Source of the DNA: Spiroplasma endosymbiont of Danaus chrysippus
GTDB taxonomy: Bacteria > Bacillota_I > Bacilli_A > Mycoplasmatales > VBWQ01
Assembly: GCF_902809815.1 (NCBI RefSeq)
Contig: NZ_CADDIL010000003.1
Location: 210,099 to 265,779 of the forward strand
DNA length: 55,681 bases
Direction: 5' to 3'
The translations under genes were made by a program, and so were the position numbers. Below are positions 1 to 10,193 of the stretch, piece by piece; positions within the stretch are counted from its first letter, which is position 1; every line of letters starts with the position of its first letter. The notes under the pieces are model-generated. The model was not told where the DNA came from, ran no database searches, and was given only the letters and a program-made list of their open reading frames with translations.

Positions 1-834
1 GTATGAAACATATTTTAAGCTATTTCTAATTTGATGAACTATGCATAATTGATGTTCAGTTTTAGGATAAACTGATTGTATTGCCTCTGACATGCCTGTT
101 AAATTATCACTACAAGCAATAAGAATATCATTTAAGCCTCGATTTTTCATTTCTGTAAAATTATTTAATCAGAATTTAGCACCTTCATTTTCACTAATTC
201 ATAAACCTAAAACATCTTTTTTACCTTCTAAATCAACTCCTAAAGCTATATAAACTGATTTGTTAATAATACGTTTATCCTGACGTACTTTAACTACGAT
301 ACAATCAAAATAAATGATTGGATAAACACTATCTAATGGACGATTTTGCCATGCTTTGACATCATCAATGACATCATCAGTAATTTGACTAATTACGCTT
401 TCGCTAATATCTGCGCCATCATATAACTCTTGCAACTGCATTCTAATATCTGATAAAGTCATACCTTTTGCATATAGTGAAAGAACTTGTTGATCAAAAC
501 CATCAAATCTTCTCTGTCTTTTTGTGATTATTACTGGTTCAAAATTACTATTGCGATCTCTTGGTAGATCAATTTCAATTTTACCTTGTTGAGTTATTAA
601 TTTTTTTGATGTTGTACCATTACGAACATTGTCATTATTACTGCGTTGATTTCTTTCGTGTCCTAAATAATTTTGCATCTCAGAATTCAACATTTTTTCT
701 ACCAATCGTTTAGTTAATTCTTTATATAAGCCTCCCTCTTTAAAAACTGTTGTTAAATCCTCAGTATTTTCTAATAATAAATCTACTGCTTTTGATATTG
801 GATCATTGTTATTAAGATTATCTTTTTTAGCCAT
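1..834 (-). CDS. IS256-family (Mutator-type) transposase, partial
   Basis: The start codon is at 834 and the gene runs out of the window, leaving about 278 of 412 residues. The first catalytic Asp (YFDCIV, residue 177) and second Asp (CSDN, residue 243) of the DDE triad are present; the Glu lies outside. TGA codons within the frame are tryptophan. Compared with the other three copies it differs at one visible residue (IDLPRD instead of IDVPRD), so it is a recent copy. A purine-rich stretch (AAGAGTGAG) precedes the ATG, as in the other copies. Confidence 0.93.
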
Positions 835-929
835 CTGTAACTCACTCTTTCTAGATATATAAATTATATTTACTAGAATTAATTAAACATAGTTATTTTT
901 GTAAGTCACACAGATTACTAAACATTCCC
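1..929 (-). mobile_element. IS256-family insertion sequence, truncated by window edge
   Basis: This is the 5' part of the 1375-bp element that is complete at 29707-31081, 35194-36568 and 38648-40022. Position 1 corresponds to position 30154 of the second copy, and the outer end is the CCC at 927-929, followed by unrelated sequence. The shared terminal motif TTTAGTAATCTGTGT (reverse complement) is present near 911-925. The other end lies outside the window, so target duplication cannot be judged. Confidence 0.93.
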
Positions 930-1089
930 ATTTCTTTTTAGAAATTTTAATATTAAATTAAAAAATCATACCTTAATTTAATACAATTAAAAATAAAATA
1001 ATAATAAGTATTATCATATTAAAGTATGACTTAAAAATATTTAAATGAAACTTGCAAAAAAAGTAATTATTTTAACAATGATTGATAAA

Positions 1090-1767
1090 TTATTCAGATA
1101 TTTTTGTTGAAGATAAATCATAAAATTTACCTTTAATAATATATACTATTGTTTCACAAATGTTAACTAAGTGATCACCTAGTCTTTCAATATATTTCAA
1201 CTGTTGCATTGTTGATGTATATTGAGAGAGTTGATCATTATTTTTGTTTACTTTTAACATATTGACAATGTTTTTCATTGATTCACGAAAACGATTATCA
1301 ATATCAATATCATATTCTGCTGCTTGATAAGCTTTGTTAATATCATTTTCATTTATAGATTCACCAATTAAATCCATCATTTTAAATACTTTTTTCATTA
1401 ATCCTGATAATTGAGATGTTAATTTAATTTCTGGTTTATATTTGACATTAAATTTGGATAAATTTTTAGCATAATTTGAAATACGTTCTAAATCACGAAT
1501 AATATTCATATAGCCAATAATAGTACGTAAGTCAGTAGCAAAAGGATTTTGTTGAGCAATACTTCAAATTGCAGTAATTGTTAAACTTTCAGCGACTGTT
1601 CTAATTTCTTTATCGGTTTCAACAATTCTTTTTGACATGTCAAAATCTTGTGTTTCCATTGCTATTAAAGCGTCTTTATGTTCTTTTTTTACTTCTTTTA
1701 ATAAAGTTAATAAGTTTTGTTTTAAATTTATGATATCTAAATCAAATCTACGGTTAATTATTTTCAT
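1090..1767 (-). CDS. phoU: PhoU, phosphate transport system regulator
   Basis: This 225-residue protein matches the normal length of PhoU and is all helical with the two repeated three-helix PhoU halves. Recognisable segments are METQDFDM with IVETDKEI in the first half, and a second half with DNRFRES and IERLGDHLVNICE, the typical metal-binding ER..DH..N..E helix. The frame needs UGA as Trp (codon near 1564). The ATG at 1767 has a strong GGAGG upstream. It is the last gene of the minus-strand pst operon, 37 nt after pstB. Known role of the family: it restrains Pst uptake when phosphate is plentiful. No PhoR/PhoB genes are visible nearby, so its partner here is probably the transporter itself (inference). 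Confidence 0.92.
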
Positions 1768-1804
1768 TTTTTCCTCCTTTCTCTATAATTAATTATATAT
1801 ATTT

Positions 1805-2662
1805 TTAACCAAATCTGCGGGTAATATAATCTTCTGTTCTTTTATCTTTTGGTCGTGAAAATATTTTTTTAGTATTATTATATTCAATGACTTCTCCATT
1901 TAAGAAAAAGGCAGTTTTATCAGAAATTCGTGCTGCTTGTTGCATTGAATGTGTAACAACAATAATTGTAAAGTCTGATTTTAAATCATTCATTAAGTCT
2001 TCAATTTTAGATGCGGCAATCGGATCTAGAGCTGAAGTTGGTTCATCCATTAATAGTACTTCTGGTTTTAGGGCAATAGCACGAGCAATGCATAAACGTT
2101 GTTGTTGGCCACCTGATAATGATAATGCTGAATCAAATAAGTGTTGAGCAACTTCATCTCATAAAGCTGCTTTTTTTAAAGCATCTTCGACAATTTGATT
2201 TAGAATCTTTTTATTTTTAATACCTTGATTTTTTGGGCCATATGCCACATTTTCATAAATTGACATTGGAAAGGGATTAGGTTTTTGAAATACCATTCCA
2301 ACTTTAGTTCGTAATGAAATAATATTTTTTTTATTTTCATAAATATCTTCATTATTAAATAATATTTGTCCATTAATTTTAACACCATCAATTAAATCAT
2401 TCATTCTATTTAAAGTTCGTAGTAATGTTGATTTGCCACAACCACTTGGTCCAATAAAAGCGGTTACTTGATTACGACTTATTTCTAAATTTATATTAAA
2501 TAAAGCCTGTTTTTTCCCATGATTATAGAAAAAATTTAAATTTTTAATAGTAAAAACATAATTACTTTTTGGAATATTTTCTATATTTGATAAATTATTT
2601 GATTTGTTATTTGGTTTTTTCTTAAATTTATCTTTCACTTTTAAAAAGTAAGGTTTAATCAC
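1805..2662 (-). CDS. pstB: PstB, phosphate ABC transporter ATPase
   Basis: The 285-residue ABC ATPase has Walker [10 protein letters not shown] (about residue 70), a Q-loop VFQKPNPFP typical of PstB, the signature [14 protein letters not shown], Walker [13 protein letters not shown] and the H-loop VVTHSMQQA. It couples ATP hydrolysis to phosphate import by the PstCA channel on the cytoplasmic face. About 35 extra lysine/asparagine-rich residues precede the ABC domain. The start is a GTG at 2662, two nt after the pstCA stop; the ATG that overlaps it is in another frame and stops after a few codons. Intact and well conserved. Confidence 0.95.
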
Positions 2663-2664
2663 AT

Positions 2665-4686
2665 TTACTTTTCTTTTTTTATTGCTATTCGCTGATTCTT
2701 TCTTGCTTTCATTTTTTCTTTTAATAATTCAATTGAGCATTTTGTTTTCACCCCGATTCCTGTTGTTAAATTTTTTTCAAAATGTTTTGCTATAAAATTT
2801 AAAATAAATATTAGTATAACTGTTATTAGTGCTGTTTGGTACATCATTCCTAATTTATTAGGGTCATTTGATTCTTTATTAACTAATAAAATATGGGTTG
2901 TTAAAGTTTGTCCTGAACTTAAGAAACCTTTATTGGGAAAAGCAACAGTGCTTCCTAATGTTAGATAAACTGGTGCTGATTCACCAATAATTCTACCCAT
3001 TGATAAAATCATACTAGTAATAATGCCACCAATGGCAGCCGGAATAACTACTTTTCTTATTGTTTCAAATTTACTAGCACCTAGTGCTAATGATGCTTCA
3101 CGGTATTCAATAGGTACTGATTTTAATGTATCTTCTACTGCTCTAATAATAAGTGGTAAAATAACAATTGTTAATGTTAAACTAGCAGCAATTGCTGAGA
3201 AACTTATTTGTAAGAAAGTAATAAAAAAAGTAAATCCAAACATACCAAAGATAATTGATGGCGTAGAAGCTAAGGTATTTAGCACAAAACGTAATATTGA
3301 AGGAAATCAACCATTTTTGGCATATTCGTGAAGATAAATTGCGCCAATAATACCTAATGGCATAGCAATAGTAATTGTTGTTAATACCAATAAACATGTC
3401 ATTGTGATAATTGATAAGTAACCTTCATCACCGGTTGTTCAAATTAAAGCTGCAAAATTAAAATTGAAAACGCTACTACCAGCATTACCGCTAATGTTGA
3501 AGATACCATTAATAATAATATCACCAATAATTCAAATAATTAATCCCATAGTAATAAAACAAGCTAGCCCCATAAAGAATAATCGAAAATAGTCTTTAAA
3601 GTGTTTTCAGCCTTGATTTTTAATAGTTTTTTCACTAATAGTTAACATTAGTTGATTATCAGATAGATTTATTTTTTTTAAATTATAATTTCGTGGTTTT
3701 TTATGACCTTTTGCTTTTTTATCACTACGTTTATAAATTATTAAAACAATAAAGTTAATGATTGAAACTATAATAAATAAAAATAAACCAATTCCATATA
3801 ATGCTGATATTTGTTGAGAACTAACTGCTTCTCCAATTTCTAGTCCAATTACTCCCGCTAAAGTAGAAATTGAACTAAATAAAAATGCAAGTGGACCATG
3901 TGCAAAATTTGGGGTTAGAGTACTATTACCAGCAATCATAACAACGGCCATTGTTTCGCCGATGACTCTTCCAAATCCAAAAATTATTGCACCAATGATT
4001 TTGGTTTTTGCCGCTTTAAAAATGACTTTAAAACTAGTGTCAGTCCTGCTAATACCTAGTGCTAATGATGCATATAGATAAGATTTTGGTACTCTAGTAA
4101 TAGCATTAACAGATAATGAAATAATTGTTGGTAATGCCATCATTGATAAAATAAAACTTGCTGTCATCATATTTTCTTTGGTTGGTGCTCCCATTTTTAC
4201 AAAAATAGGACCAATGGTCATTAAACCAAAAGCACCAAAAACAACTGAAGGAATACCAGATAATAATTCTACTAAAGTTAATGTTGTTTTTTTTAATTTT
4301 GGTGGTAAAAATTCACATATAAATAATGATGTTAGTAAGCTTAAAGGAATAGCAAGTATCATTGAAAATAGTGCAACTCAAAAAGTGGCAACGATAAAGG
4401 CAATAATACCAAAACTATTAGCACTAGGTAATCATTTACTATTTCCTAACATTTTAAATCAATTTAGAAAACTCATATTACTAAATGTTTGACCAATAAT
4501 AAAACCAATTAATAATGAAGCGGCAATTAGTGCTAATGAAGATATAGACAGTACACAAATTTTAGCAATCAGATCATAAGTATGTTTTTTTTGTTCACTA
4601 ATAAAAACATTTTTTGGATCATGATTTTTATTAAAATGATTAAAAGTTATTTTATGTCAAAACTTTTTAAAAGATTTGGATTTCAT
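2665..4686 (-). CDS. pstCA: PstC-PstA fused phosphate permease
   Basis: One uninterrupted frame of 673 residues (UGA = Trp) carries two permease domains that are separate proteins in most bacteria. The first half (residues about 20-330) contains the PstC-like EFLPPKLKK and a transmembrane loop with [20 protein letters not shown]; the second half (about 365-640) is PstA-like, with [19 protein letters not shown] and [12 protein letters not shown]. Both are EAA-type loops that contact PstB. The linker near 3500-3620 was read codon by codon and has no stop, so fusion is real in this sequence. The ATG at 4686 follows a GGAG. It lies between pstS (14 nt) and pstB (2 nt). It forms both halves of the membrane channel in a single chain. 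Confidence 0.92.
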
Positions 4687-4700
4687 TTATTAATACTCCT

Positions 4701-5666
4701 TTATGGAAAATTGTTTAATCACTGATTTAAATCATGATTTAATTTGTCAGTTAATGGTACTGCTGATTGTGCGTACTGAGCTTCTGAAAAAGCAGGAACT
4801 ACGTATTCGTTATGACCTGGATAGCCAGGAATAAACAAGAATTTTAGAAATTTAACTAAAGTATTAATTTGTTTAAAATTTTTATTTATTAAACCTGTAA
4901 ATGGTCGTGATAACTGATAAGTACCATTTTTAATGGTATCTAAACTTGGAGCAATTTTTTCTCAATTAGCAATATGAATATTAGTGAATTGTTTATTTGA
5001 ATCTAATTGTTTTTTATCTGAATATGAACTATAACCAACACCACCACTAGACATATTAAACATTTGTGTACTTGAATTAACGGTTATTGCTTGTGGATAA
5101 TATGCTTTTGAATCACCCAGAACTTTTTCATTAAAAACATCTCGTGTTCCTGAACCATTTTCTCTAGTATAAGGTAAAATTTTGAGGTCACAAGTTGGTT
5201 TGATTCAACCTTGATTTGGTTCTGAAGTATTTTGTGGAAATAAATCTCTTCAGAAAATAGGTGATTTAGATAAATACATTTTTTTTACTTTATCTTGTGT
5301 AAAATTTAGAGGTTTATTATTACCTAAGCAATCTTGTGGTAGATTATAAACTAGAATCATGCCATCTTTTGATAAAACAAAAGAAATTAAATTATTATTA
5401 GGAGTTGTATATTCTTTTGAAAGTCAGCCAATACCAAACATATTTTTATTAACGGGAATTACTGCTGCATCTGAACCTAAACTGTTATAAGTAAAATCTG
5501 CTTCTTTATGATTATCGGGATAGTCTTCCATTAATGTATGCATTAAAGGTGCTACTGAAGTTGAACCGCCCATAATAAAATAGGGTTTATGACTAACTAA
5601 AGTTACAATAAAAATAGTAATCATTGTGATTAATCAAAATAATGACAAAATTCTTTTTTTTAGCAT
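4701..5666 (-). CDS. pstS: PstS-like phosphate-binding protein
   Basis: This 321-residue protein begins with a basic MLKKR and one hydrophobic segment (about residues 6-25), then the PstS hallmark GGSTSVAPLM and later YNSLGSDA, YTRENGSGTRDVF and SSGGVGYSSY, which are the phosphate-binding segments of the family. There is no lipobox cysteine after the hydrophobic segment, so it is probably anchored by an uncleaved N-terminal helix rather than by lipid (inference). The cell has no periplasm, so anchoring would keep it at the outer face next to PstCA. It is the first gene of the operon; the ATG is preceded by GGTGG. Confidence 0.9.
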
Positions 5667-5706
5667 ATAAATCCACCCAACTGAGAGTTTTCTTTATCAT
5701 ACACGT

Positions 5707-5712
5707 ATTATA
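5707..5712 (-). promoter_or_regulatory. -10 element for the pst operon
   Basis: On the minus strand this reads TATAAT, about 40 nt before the pstS start at 5666. No convincing -35 box was identified. No obvious Pho-box-like direct repeat is visible nearby. Confidence 0.5.
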
Positions 5713-5807
5713 ACAATATAATTGATAAAAACTAGAAAAATTATTTCATTTTTATAAAAAATGTAGGTTCTAGACTATATTATTAATATTTTTAATTTAA
5801 TATAAAA

Positions 5808-5837
5808 AATAAAAGAAAAGTATTTCTTTCTTTTATT
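5808..5837 (-). terminator. Hairpin between rpmB and pstS
   Basis: The 11-bp stem AATAAAAGAAA / TTTCTTTTATT is followed on the minus strand by a T-rich run. It sits 40 nt after the rpmB stop and upstream of the pst promoter, so it most likely ends the rpmB transcript. The stem is pure A/T-G/C-poor, so it is a weak hairpin. Confidence 0.5.
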
Positions 5838-5876
5838 AGTATTCTTTATTTATATAATTCAAAAGATAAAATAAGT

Positions 5877-6068
5877 TTATTTTTTATTATCTAAAGCATT
5901 ATTTTTCTTTAAAGTTTTTAAAGTACGAGCACTAATCATTAAAGTTTTTCCACCAATTTTTACTGGTTGTAAGTTTGGATTTCATTTTCTTCTAGAAGAG
6001 TTCATCGCATGCGAACGGTTGTTACCAGCTAGTGGACCAATACCAGTTAAAGCACATTTTCTTGCCAT
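5877..6068 (-). CDS. rpmB: Ribosomal protein L28
   Basis: The 63-residue protein starts MARKCALTG and continues GPLAGNNRSHAMNSSRRKW, the classic L28 N-terminus with the single N-terminal cysteine retained and the zinc-type partners absent. The length is normal for the family. It is a component of the large ribosomal subunit. The ATG at 6068 is preceded by GGAGAA. It stands alone between the HPr-like gene (divergent) and the pst operon. Confidence 0.95.
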
Positions 6069-6298
6069 AGTTATTTTCTCCTTATTAATGTTTTAACTAA
6101 TAAATAATACCATATTTATTTATTTATTTTAAAAAAAATTAAAATTTATTTGTAAAAAATTGAATATTTATTAGGACATTATTTTAATAAGAAAAATTTA
6201 AATTATATATTTTTTTTAAAAAATAAAAAATATGTTATAAATAAACTATATTATACAAATTTTTAAGAAATCTTGTTAAGAAATCTTGGAGGAAAAAA

Positions 6299-6646
6299 AT
6301 GAATTGTATTATTTATGCTGTGCAAATTGATGATGAAAAAAAGATTGGTTTACATGCACGACCAATAGCCAAAATTGCTGTTGCTATTAGTAAGTATAAA
6401 AATATTGAGGTAGAAGTCATTAAATTACCTGATAATGCAGATATTACGAAGCCAGTAAAACTTACTGGAAATGAAACTAAAGTTAAAGCTAAGTCAGTTC
6501 TTAATTTTCTAGGTTTACAAGCAAAAAATTTTAGTAAAATTGCTTTTATTATTACAAAAATGGATGAGAAAGAAGAAGATAAAAAACTTGAAGAAGTTAA
6601 AACAGAAATTATTTCTTTATTAAAAGAAGAAAAATTAATAAAGTAA
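6299..6646 (+). CDS. HPr-family phosphocarrier protein
   Basis: The N-terminal part has the HPr active site GLHARP with the phosphorylated histidine at residue 19, and a regulatory-type serine near residue 66 in AKSVLNFLGL, the site modified by HPr kinase in Firmicutes. HPr passes phosphate from enzyme I to sugar-specific PTS permeases. It is 115 residues, longer than the usual 85-90: there is an insertion of about 15 residues before the Ser motif and a lysine/glutamate-rich C-terminal helix. It may be a divergent HPr rather than the main ptsH product. AGGAGG-like TTGGAGG sits 6 nt before the ATG. A strong terminator follows directly, so it is a single-gene transcript. Confidence 0.85.
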   Translation: MNCIIYAVQIDDEKKIGLHARPIAKIAVAISKYKNIEVEVIKLPDNADITKPVKLTGNETKVKAKSVLNFLGLQAKNFSKIAFIITKMDEKEEDKKLEEVKTEIISLLKEEKLIK

Positions 6647-6692
6647 ATGGTTTTAAAAAAGTATTCTTTTGAATACTTTTTTAAAACCATTT
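6647..6692 (+). terminator. Strong intrinsic terminator after HPr gene
   Basis: A near-perfect inverted repeat of about 20 bp pairs AATGGTTTTAAAAAAGTATTC with its complement around a TTTT loop, starting at the stop codon of the HPr gene and ending just before the greA promoter. Confidence 0.85.
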
Positions 6693-6700
6693 ATCCTTAT

Positions 6701-6708
6701 GATATAAT
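6701..6708 (+). promoter_or_regulatory. Extended -10 promoter of greA
   Basis: TGATATAAT (6700-6708) is an extended -10 box about 45 nt before the greA ATG and just after the preceding terminator. The same TGATATAATTA string recurs in the phage block. Confidence 0.6.
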
Positions 6709-6753
6709 TATTTATGTTCTTAAAATATTAAATTATAAAAATGGAGGCATTTA

Positions 6754-7275
6754 ATGAGCGAAATTAACAAAAATAAAGAAATAATAATTTCAGAACAAGG
6801 TTTAGAAAAGTTAAAAACTGAATTATATAAACGAATTAATGTTGAACGTGAATCGATAAAAGAACGATTAAAAGCAGCTAGGGCTGATGGTGATTTATCA
6901 GAAAATGCTGATTATACTAGTGCGCGTGAAGAGCAAGGTAAAAATGAAGCACGCATTCAAGAACTTGAAACGATTATTACTAGTGCTGTTATTCTTGAAG
7001 AACAAAAACAACGTAAAAATAGTAATATCAAAGCAGTTCGTGTTGGTAGTTGAGTAACAATTGTAAAAATTAAAGATGGTAAAATTGTTTCTGATTGAGA
7101 AGAAAAATTTAAAATTGTTGGAAGTATTGAAAGTAATCCATTTGAAGGATTAATTTCTAATGAGTGCCCATTAGCAGTATCAATTATGAATTGTGTTGTT
7201 GGTGATATTGTTGATATTAAAGGTATTAAAGAAACATATAGGGTAAAAATTGTAGAAGTAAAAAATCAATTATAA
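6754..7275 (+). CDS. greA: Transcription elongation factor GreA
   Basis: The 173-residue protein has the two GreA domains: an N-terminal coiled coil with the acidic tip AARADGDLSENADY (D and E residues that coordinate the catalytic metal in the RNA polymerase secondary channel) and a C-terminal FKBP-like domain ending YRVKIVEV. GreA rescues backtracked RNA polymerase by stimulating transcript cleavage. Length is slightly above the usual 157-160 because of a longer N-terminus. Two TGA codons are Trp. GGAGG lies 9 nt upstream of the ATG. Confidence 0.95.
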
Positions 7276-7284
7276 ATTATTAAT

Positions 7285-7810
7285 TTATAATTGAACAGAA
7301 TGATAATTATAAGTTTTGTTTTCTTTAGTATCTAAATTACTTTGTTGTTTGATTTTTTCAAAATTATTATCTGGGATTTTAAGCAATCATTTAGTAATTC
7401 TTTTATGTTAGAATTTTCAATATTAAAATTTTCACATATTTCTTTTAAAGAAAGTTTAGTTTCAAAGTATGTTTCATCATTTTTAATAGTTATACCTTCT
7501 TTAATAATTTTATTTTTTAAGTCATTAATTTCAGTTATATATGATGAATTTGGTAAATTAAAAGTTGCTGTTATTACTCATGGGATATCTATTTTTTAGA
7601 TGCAACTGCATTATGGTAAGCATTTTTTAAAAATTCTTGTAATTCTTTAGAAAAAATGGTTGCTTTTGAACCATTGTAAATTGAGTGTTGAACATTAATT
7701 AGATCTTTTTGATTATAATCAATCATTATTTCTAAATTTAAACGTTTACTTTTTAATTTAAAAGTATTATTTTTTAATATTGTTTTTATAATTTCATATG
7801 ACTTTGGCAT
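7285..7810 (-). pseudogene. Small conserved-looking protein with two A-tract frameshifts
   Basis: Read from ATG 7810, the first frame gives 73 residues and stops at 7589 just after a run of six A residues. One added A would continue smoothly into KKIDIPWVITATFNLPNSSY, and a second added A near 7360 (in TTAAAATCCC) would continue into KIPDNNFEKIKQQS and stop at 7285. The rebuilt product is about 174 residues, lysine/asparagine-rich, with no membrane segment. I do not recognise the family. Two independent one-base losses in A tracts argue for a pseudogene rather than programmed frameshifting, although sequencing error or slippage is possible. Confidence 0.65.
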
Positions 7811-7955
7811 ATAAATATCCTTTCTTTTTTTAACTTATTAATAATTATTTAATACTAAATTAATTATATATTATGTTGGATTTTAATGTAGTAATAGGAG
7901 TTTTAAATAACATTATAAGTTTAATTTAAAAAGATATTATTAAAATATTATTATT

Positions 7956-9371
7956 TTAGAATAATAAGTTATTTGGTGTACGAGGAAAAGGAATAACATC
8001 TCTAATATTATTAATACCAGTAATAAACATTAAAAATCTTTCTAGACCTAAACCAAAACCAGCACTTGGTGCATATCCATATTTTCTTAAATCAAAATAT
8101 CATTGTAGATCATTACCCTCAATTTTGAATTGGGTTTTATTTTTTAGTAATTGTTCATAATTATCTTCACGAACAGAACCACCAATTAATTCACCAATCC
8201 CTGGCACTAATAAATCCATAGCTGCCACTGTTTTTTGTTGTGGATAATTACTATCAATTGGATTAAGTTTCATGTAAAAAGCTTTGATGGTTTGTGGATA
8301 GTTAATAACAAAAGTTGGCTGTTTAGTTATTTCTTCACATAAATATCTTTCATGTTCTGATTGTAAATCAATTCCTCATTTAATTTCATTAAATTCAAAT
8401 TTTTTTCCTTTTTTTTGTGCAGTTAAAAGTAATTCAATTACTTCTGTATAAGTAATAACTTTAAAATCAGATTTAAAATCAACAATTTTTTGTAATTTTT
8501 CAATTAGTGATTGTTCATTTTTAGTTTCTTGTTTTTGTTCTAAAAATTTTAATTCAGAATTACAATTATTTAGAACATCTCTAATAACAGTTTTTATTAG
8601 TTTTTGGGCTAGTACAATATTATCTTGTAGATTACTAAAGGTAAATTCTGGTTCTACCATTCAAAATTCTGCTGCATGACGTGTAGTATTAGATTTTTCA
8701 GCACGAAATGTTGGTCCAAATGTATAAACTTTTTGTAAAGATTGAGCGTAGGCTTCAGCATTTAACTGACCACTAACAGTTAATGAGGCTTTTTTCCCAA
8801 AAAAATCCTTTTCATATTTATCATTAGTTATAGTAGTAACAATAAAATTTTCACTAGCACCTTCAGCATCATTAGCTGTAATAAGAGGACTATGTAGGTA
8901 AATAAATTGATTATCATGGAAAAATTTATGAATAGATCATGATACTTGATCACGAATTCTAAATAATGACAAGAAAGTATTAGTACGAACACGTAAGTGT
9001 GCATGTTCACGAAGAAATTCATTTGTATGTTCTTTTTTTTGGATTGGATAATCATTAGCGCATATGTTGTAGACAGTAGCAGTAATTACTTTTAGTTCAA
9101 ATGGTTGTTTCGCATTTGGTGTTAAAATTAAATTACCAGTAATAGTAACAGCACTACCAGTAGTAACATTAGTTAAATTGTTAGTATTTTCTAAATTTGG
9201 ATCATATACTACTTGTAAGTTATTAATTGAAGAACCATCGTTTAAATCTAAAAACCCAACTTTTTTACTATTTCGATTAGAACGAACCCAACCGTTAACA
9301 GTTACTTGTGTTCGTATTTTTTTATTTTTATCGTTACTATTAATAAATAAATTATTAATTGTGTAAATCAT
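7956..9371 (-). CDS. asnS: Asparaginyl-tRNA synthetase
   Basis: This 471-residue class II synthetase has an N-terminal OB-fold anticodon-binding domain (residues about 18-110, with [19 protein letters not shown]), motif 2 [22 protein letters not shown] and motif 3 with [15 protein letters not shown] near the C-terminus. The EFWM and VREDNY segments fit AsnRS rather than AspRS. It charges tRNA-Asn. An insertion of about 40 residues after the DNI region is rich in lysine and glutamine. AGGAGGAA precedes the ATG. It is divergent from the Nudix gene. Confidence 0.94.
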
Positions 9372-9533
9372 TATTGTTCCTCCTATTTATTTTTATATAA
9401 TAAATAAATTATATATTAACTATTATCTTAGTAGGGAATTATTTATGATTTTTTTCATTAATATTTGGGATAAATTTTATTTTTAGTTAGTATAAAATTT
9501 CAAATTGAATTTTAAGTTAATGTTATAATATTA

Positions 9534-9539
9534 CTTATA
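9534..9539 (+). promoter_or_regulatory. -10 element before the Nudix gene
   Basis: TATAAT lies 16 nt before the start codon; GGGGG at 9544-9549 could serve as the ribosome binding site. No -35 box with good spacing was seen. Confidence 0.45.
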
Positions 9540-9555
9540 GTAAAGGGGGTTTATT

Positions 9556-10092
9556 ATGGGCAAATTTTTAAAGTTAATTACTAATGGCTTTATGACAGGT
9601 GTTAGTGAACCATGATGTAATAATGAAGGAGTTGCAGTTTTACCTTTTGTATATAAATACAATCAATATTGATTTTTATTAATGAAAGAAAAGAATCCTT
9701 TATTTGAAAATAAAAAGATATCATTTTTTAGTACTCTAACAGGTGGTTGTAAATTAGGTAAATCATCACTAGAAACTGTTAAGAATGAAATTTTAGAAGA
9801 GACAGGAATTAATATTAGAAGCTTAAAATTTGATTGTATTTATAGACTTGGTAGTTACTATGCTAATAAAACTTCAATAAAAATATGACATTTTTATGCT
9901 GTTGATTTATCTAGTTTGAATTTAGATTTAAAGTTAAGTTATTTTGGTAAAGGTGATGGTAGTATTGGTGAAAATGGTATTAATGGTATTTTCATTAATG
10001 AGAGTGAACTAGATAAAGTTAATGATGCACTTACATTGGCAATTTATGGAAAATTACGATTGAATAATACAATAGTGAACATAAATAAATAA
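9556..10092 (+). CDS. Nudix hydrolase
   Basis: The 178-residue protein contains a Nudix box: GCKLGKSSLETVKNEILEETG (about residues 75-95), with the metal-binding EILEETG intact; the usual Arg before EL is Asn here. Nudix enzymes hydrolyse nucleoside diphosphate derivatives, such as oxidised dNTPs or sugar nucleotides; the substrate cannot be read from the sequence. The N-terminal 55 residues form the usual first beta sheet. Three TGA codons are Trp. It is followed after 21 nt by the small gene at 10114, which may be co-transcribed. Confidence 0.85.
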
Positions 10093-10193
10093 ATAAATTT
10101 AAAAGGAAGAAAATATGTTTAAAGATATAAAATTTAGATTTATAAAAAGAAAGAAAAATATAAAAGAATTTTTATTATCAATACCCAAAGATC

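Noticed and set aside
1887-2147. Plus-strand frame of 86 codons opposite pstB
   Set aside because: It is a shadow of the conserved pstB frame and has no ribosome binding site.
7342-7599. Plus-strand 85-codon frame
   Set aside because: It lies opposite the frameshifted minus-strand gene whose reading is smoother and has a start; the plus frame is Phe/Ile-rich as expected of an antisense shadow.
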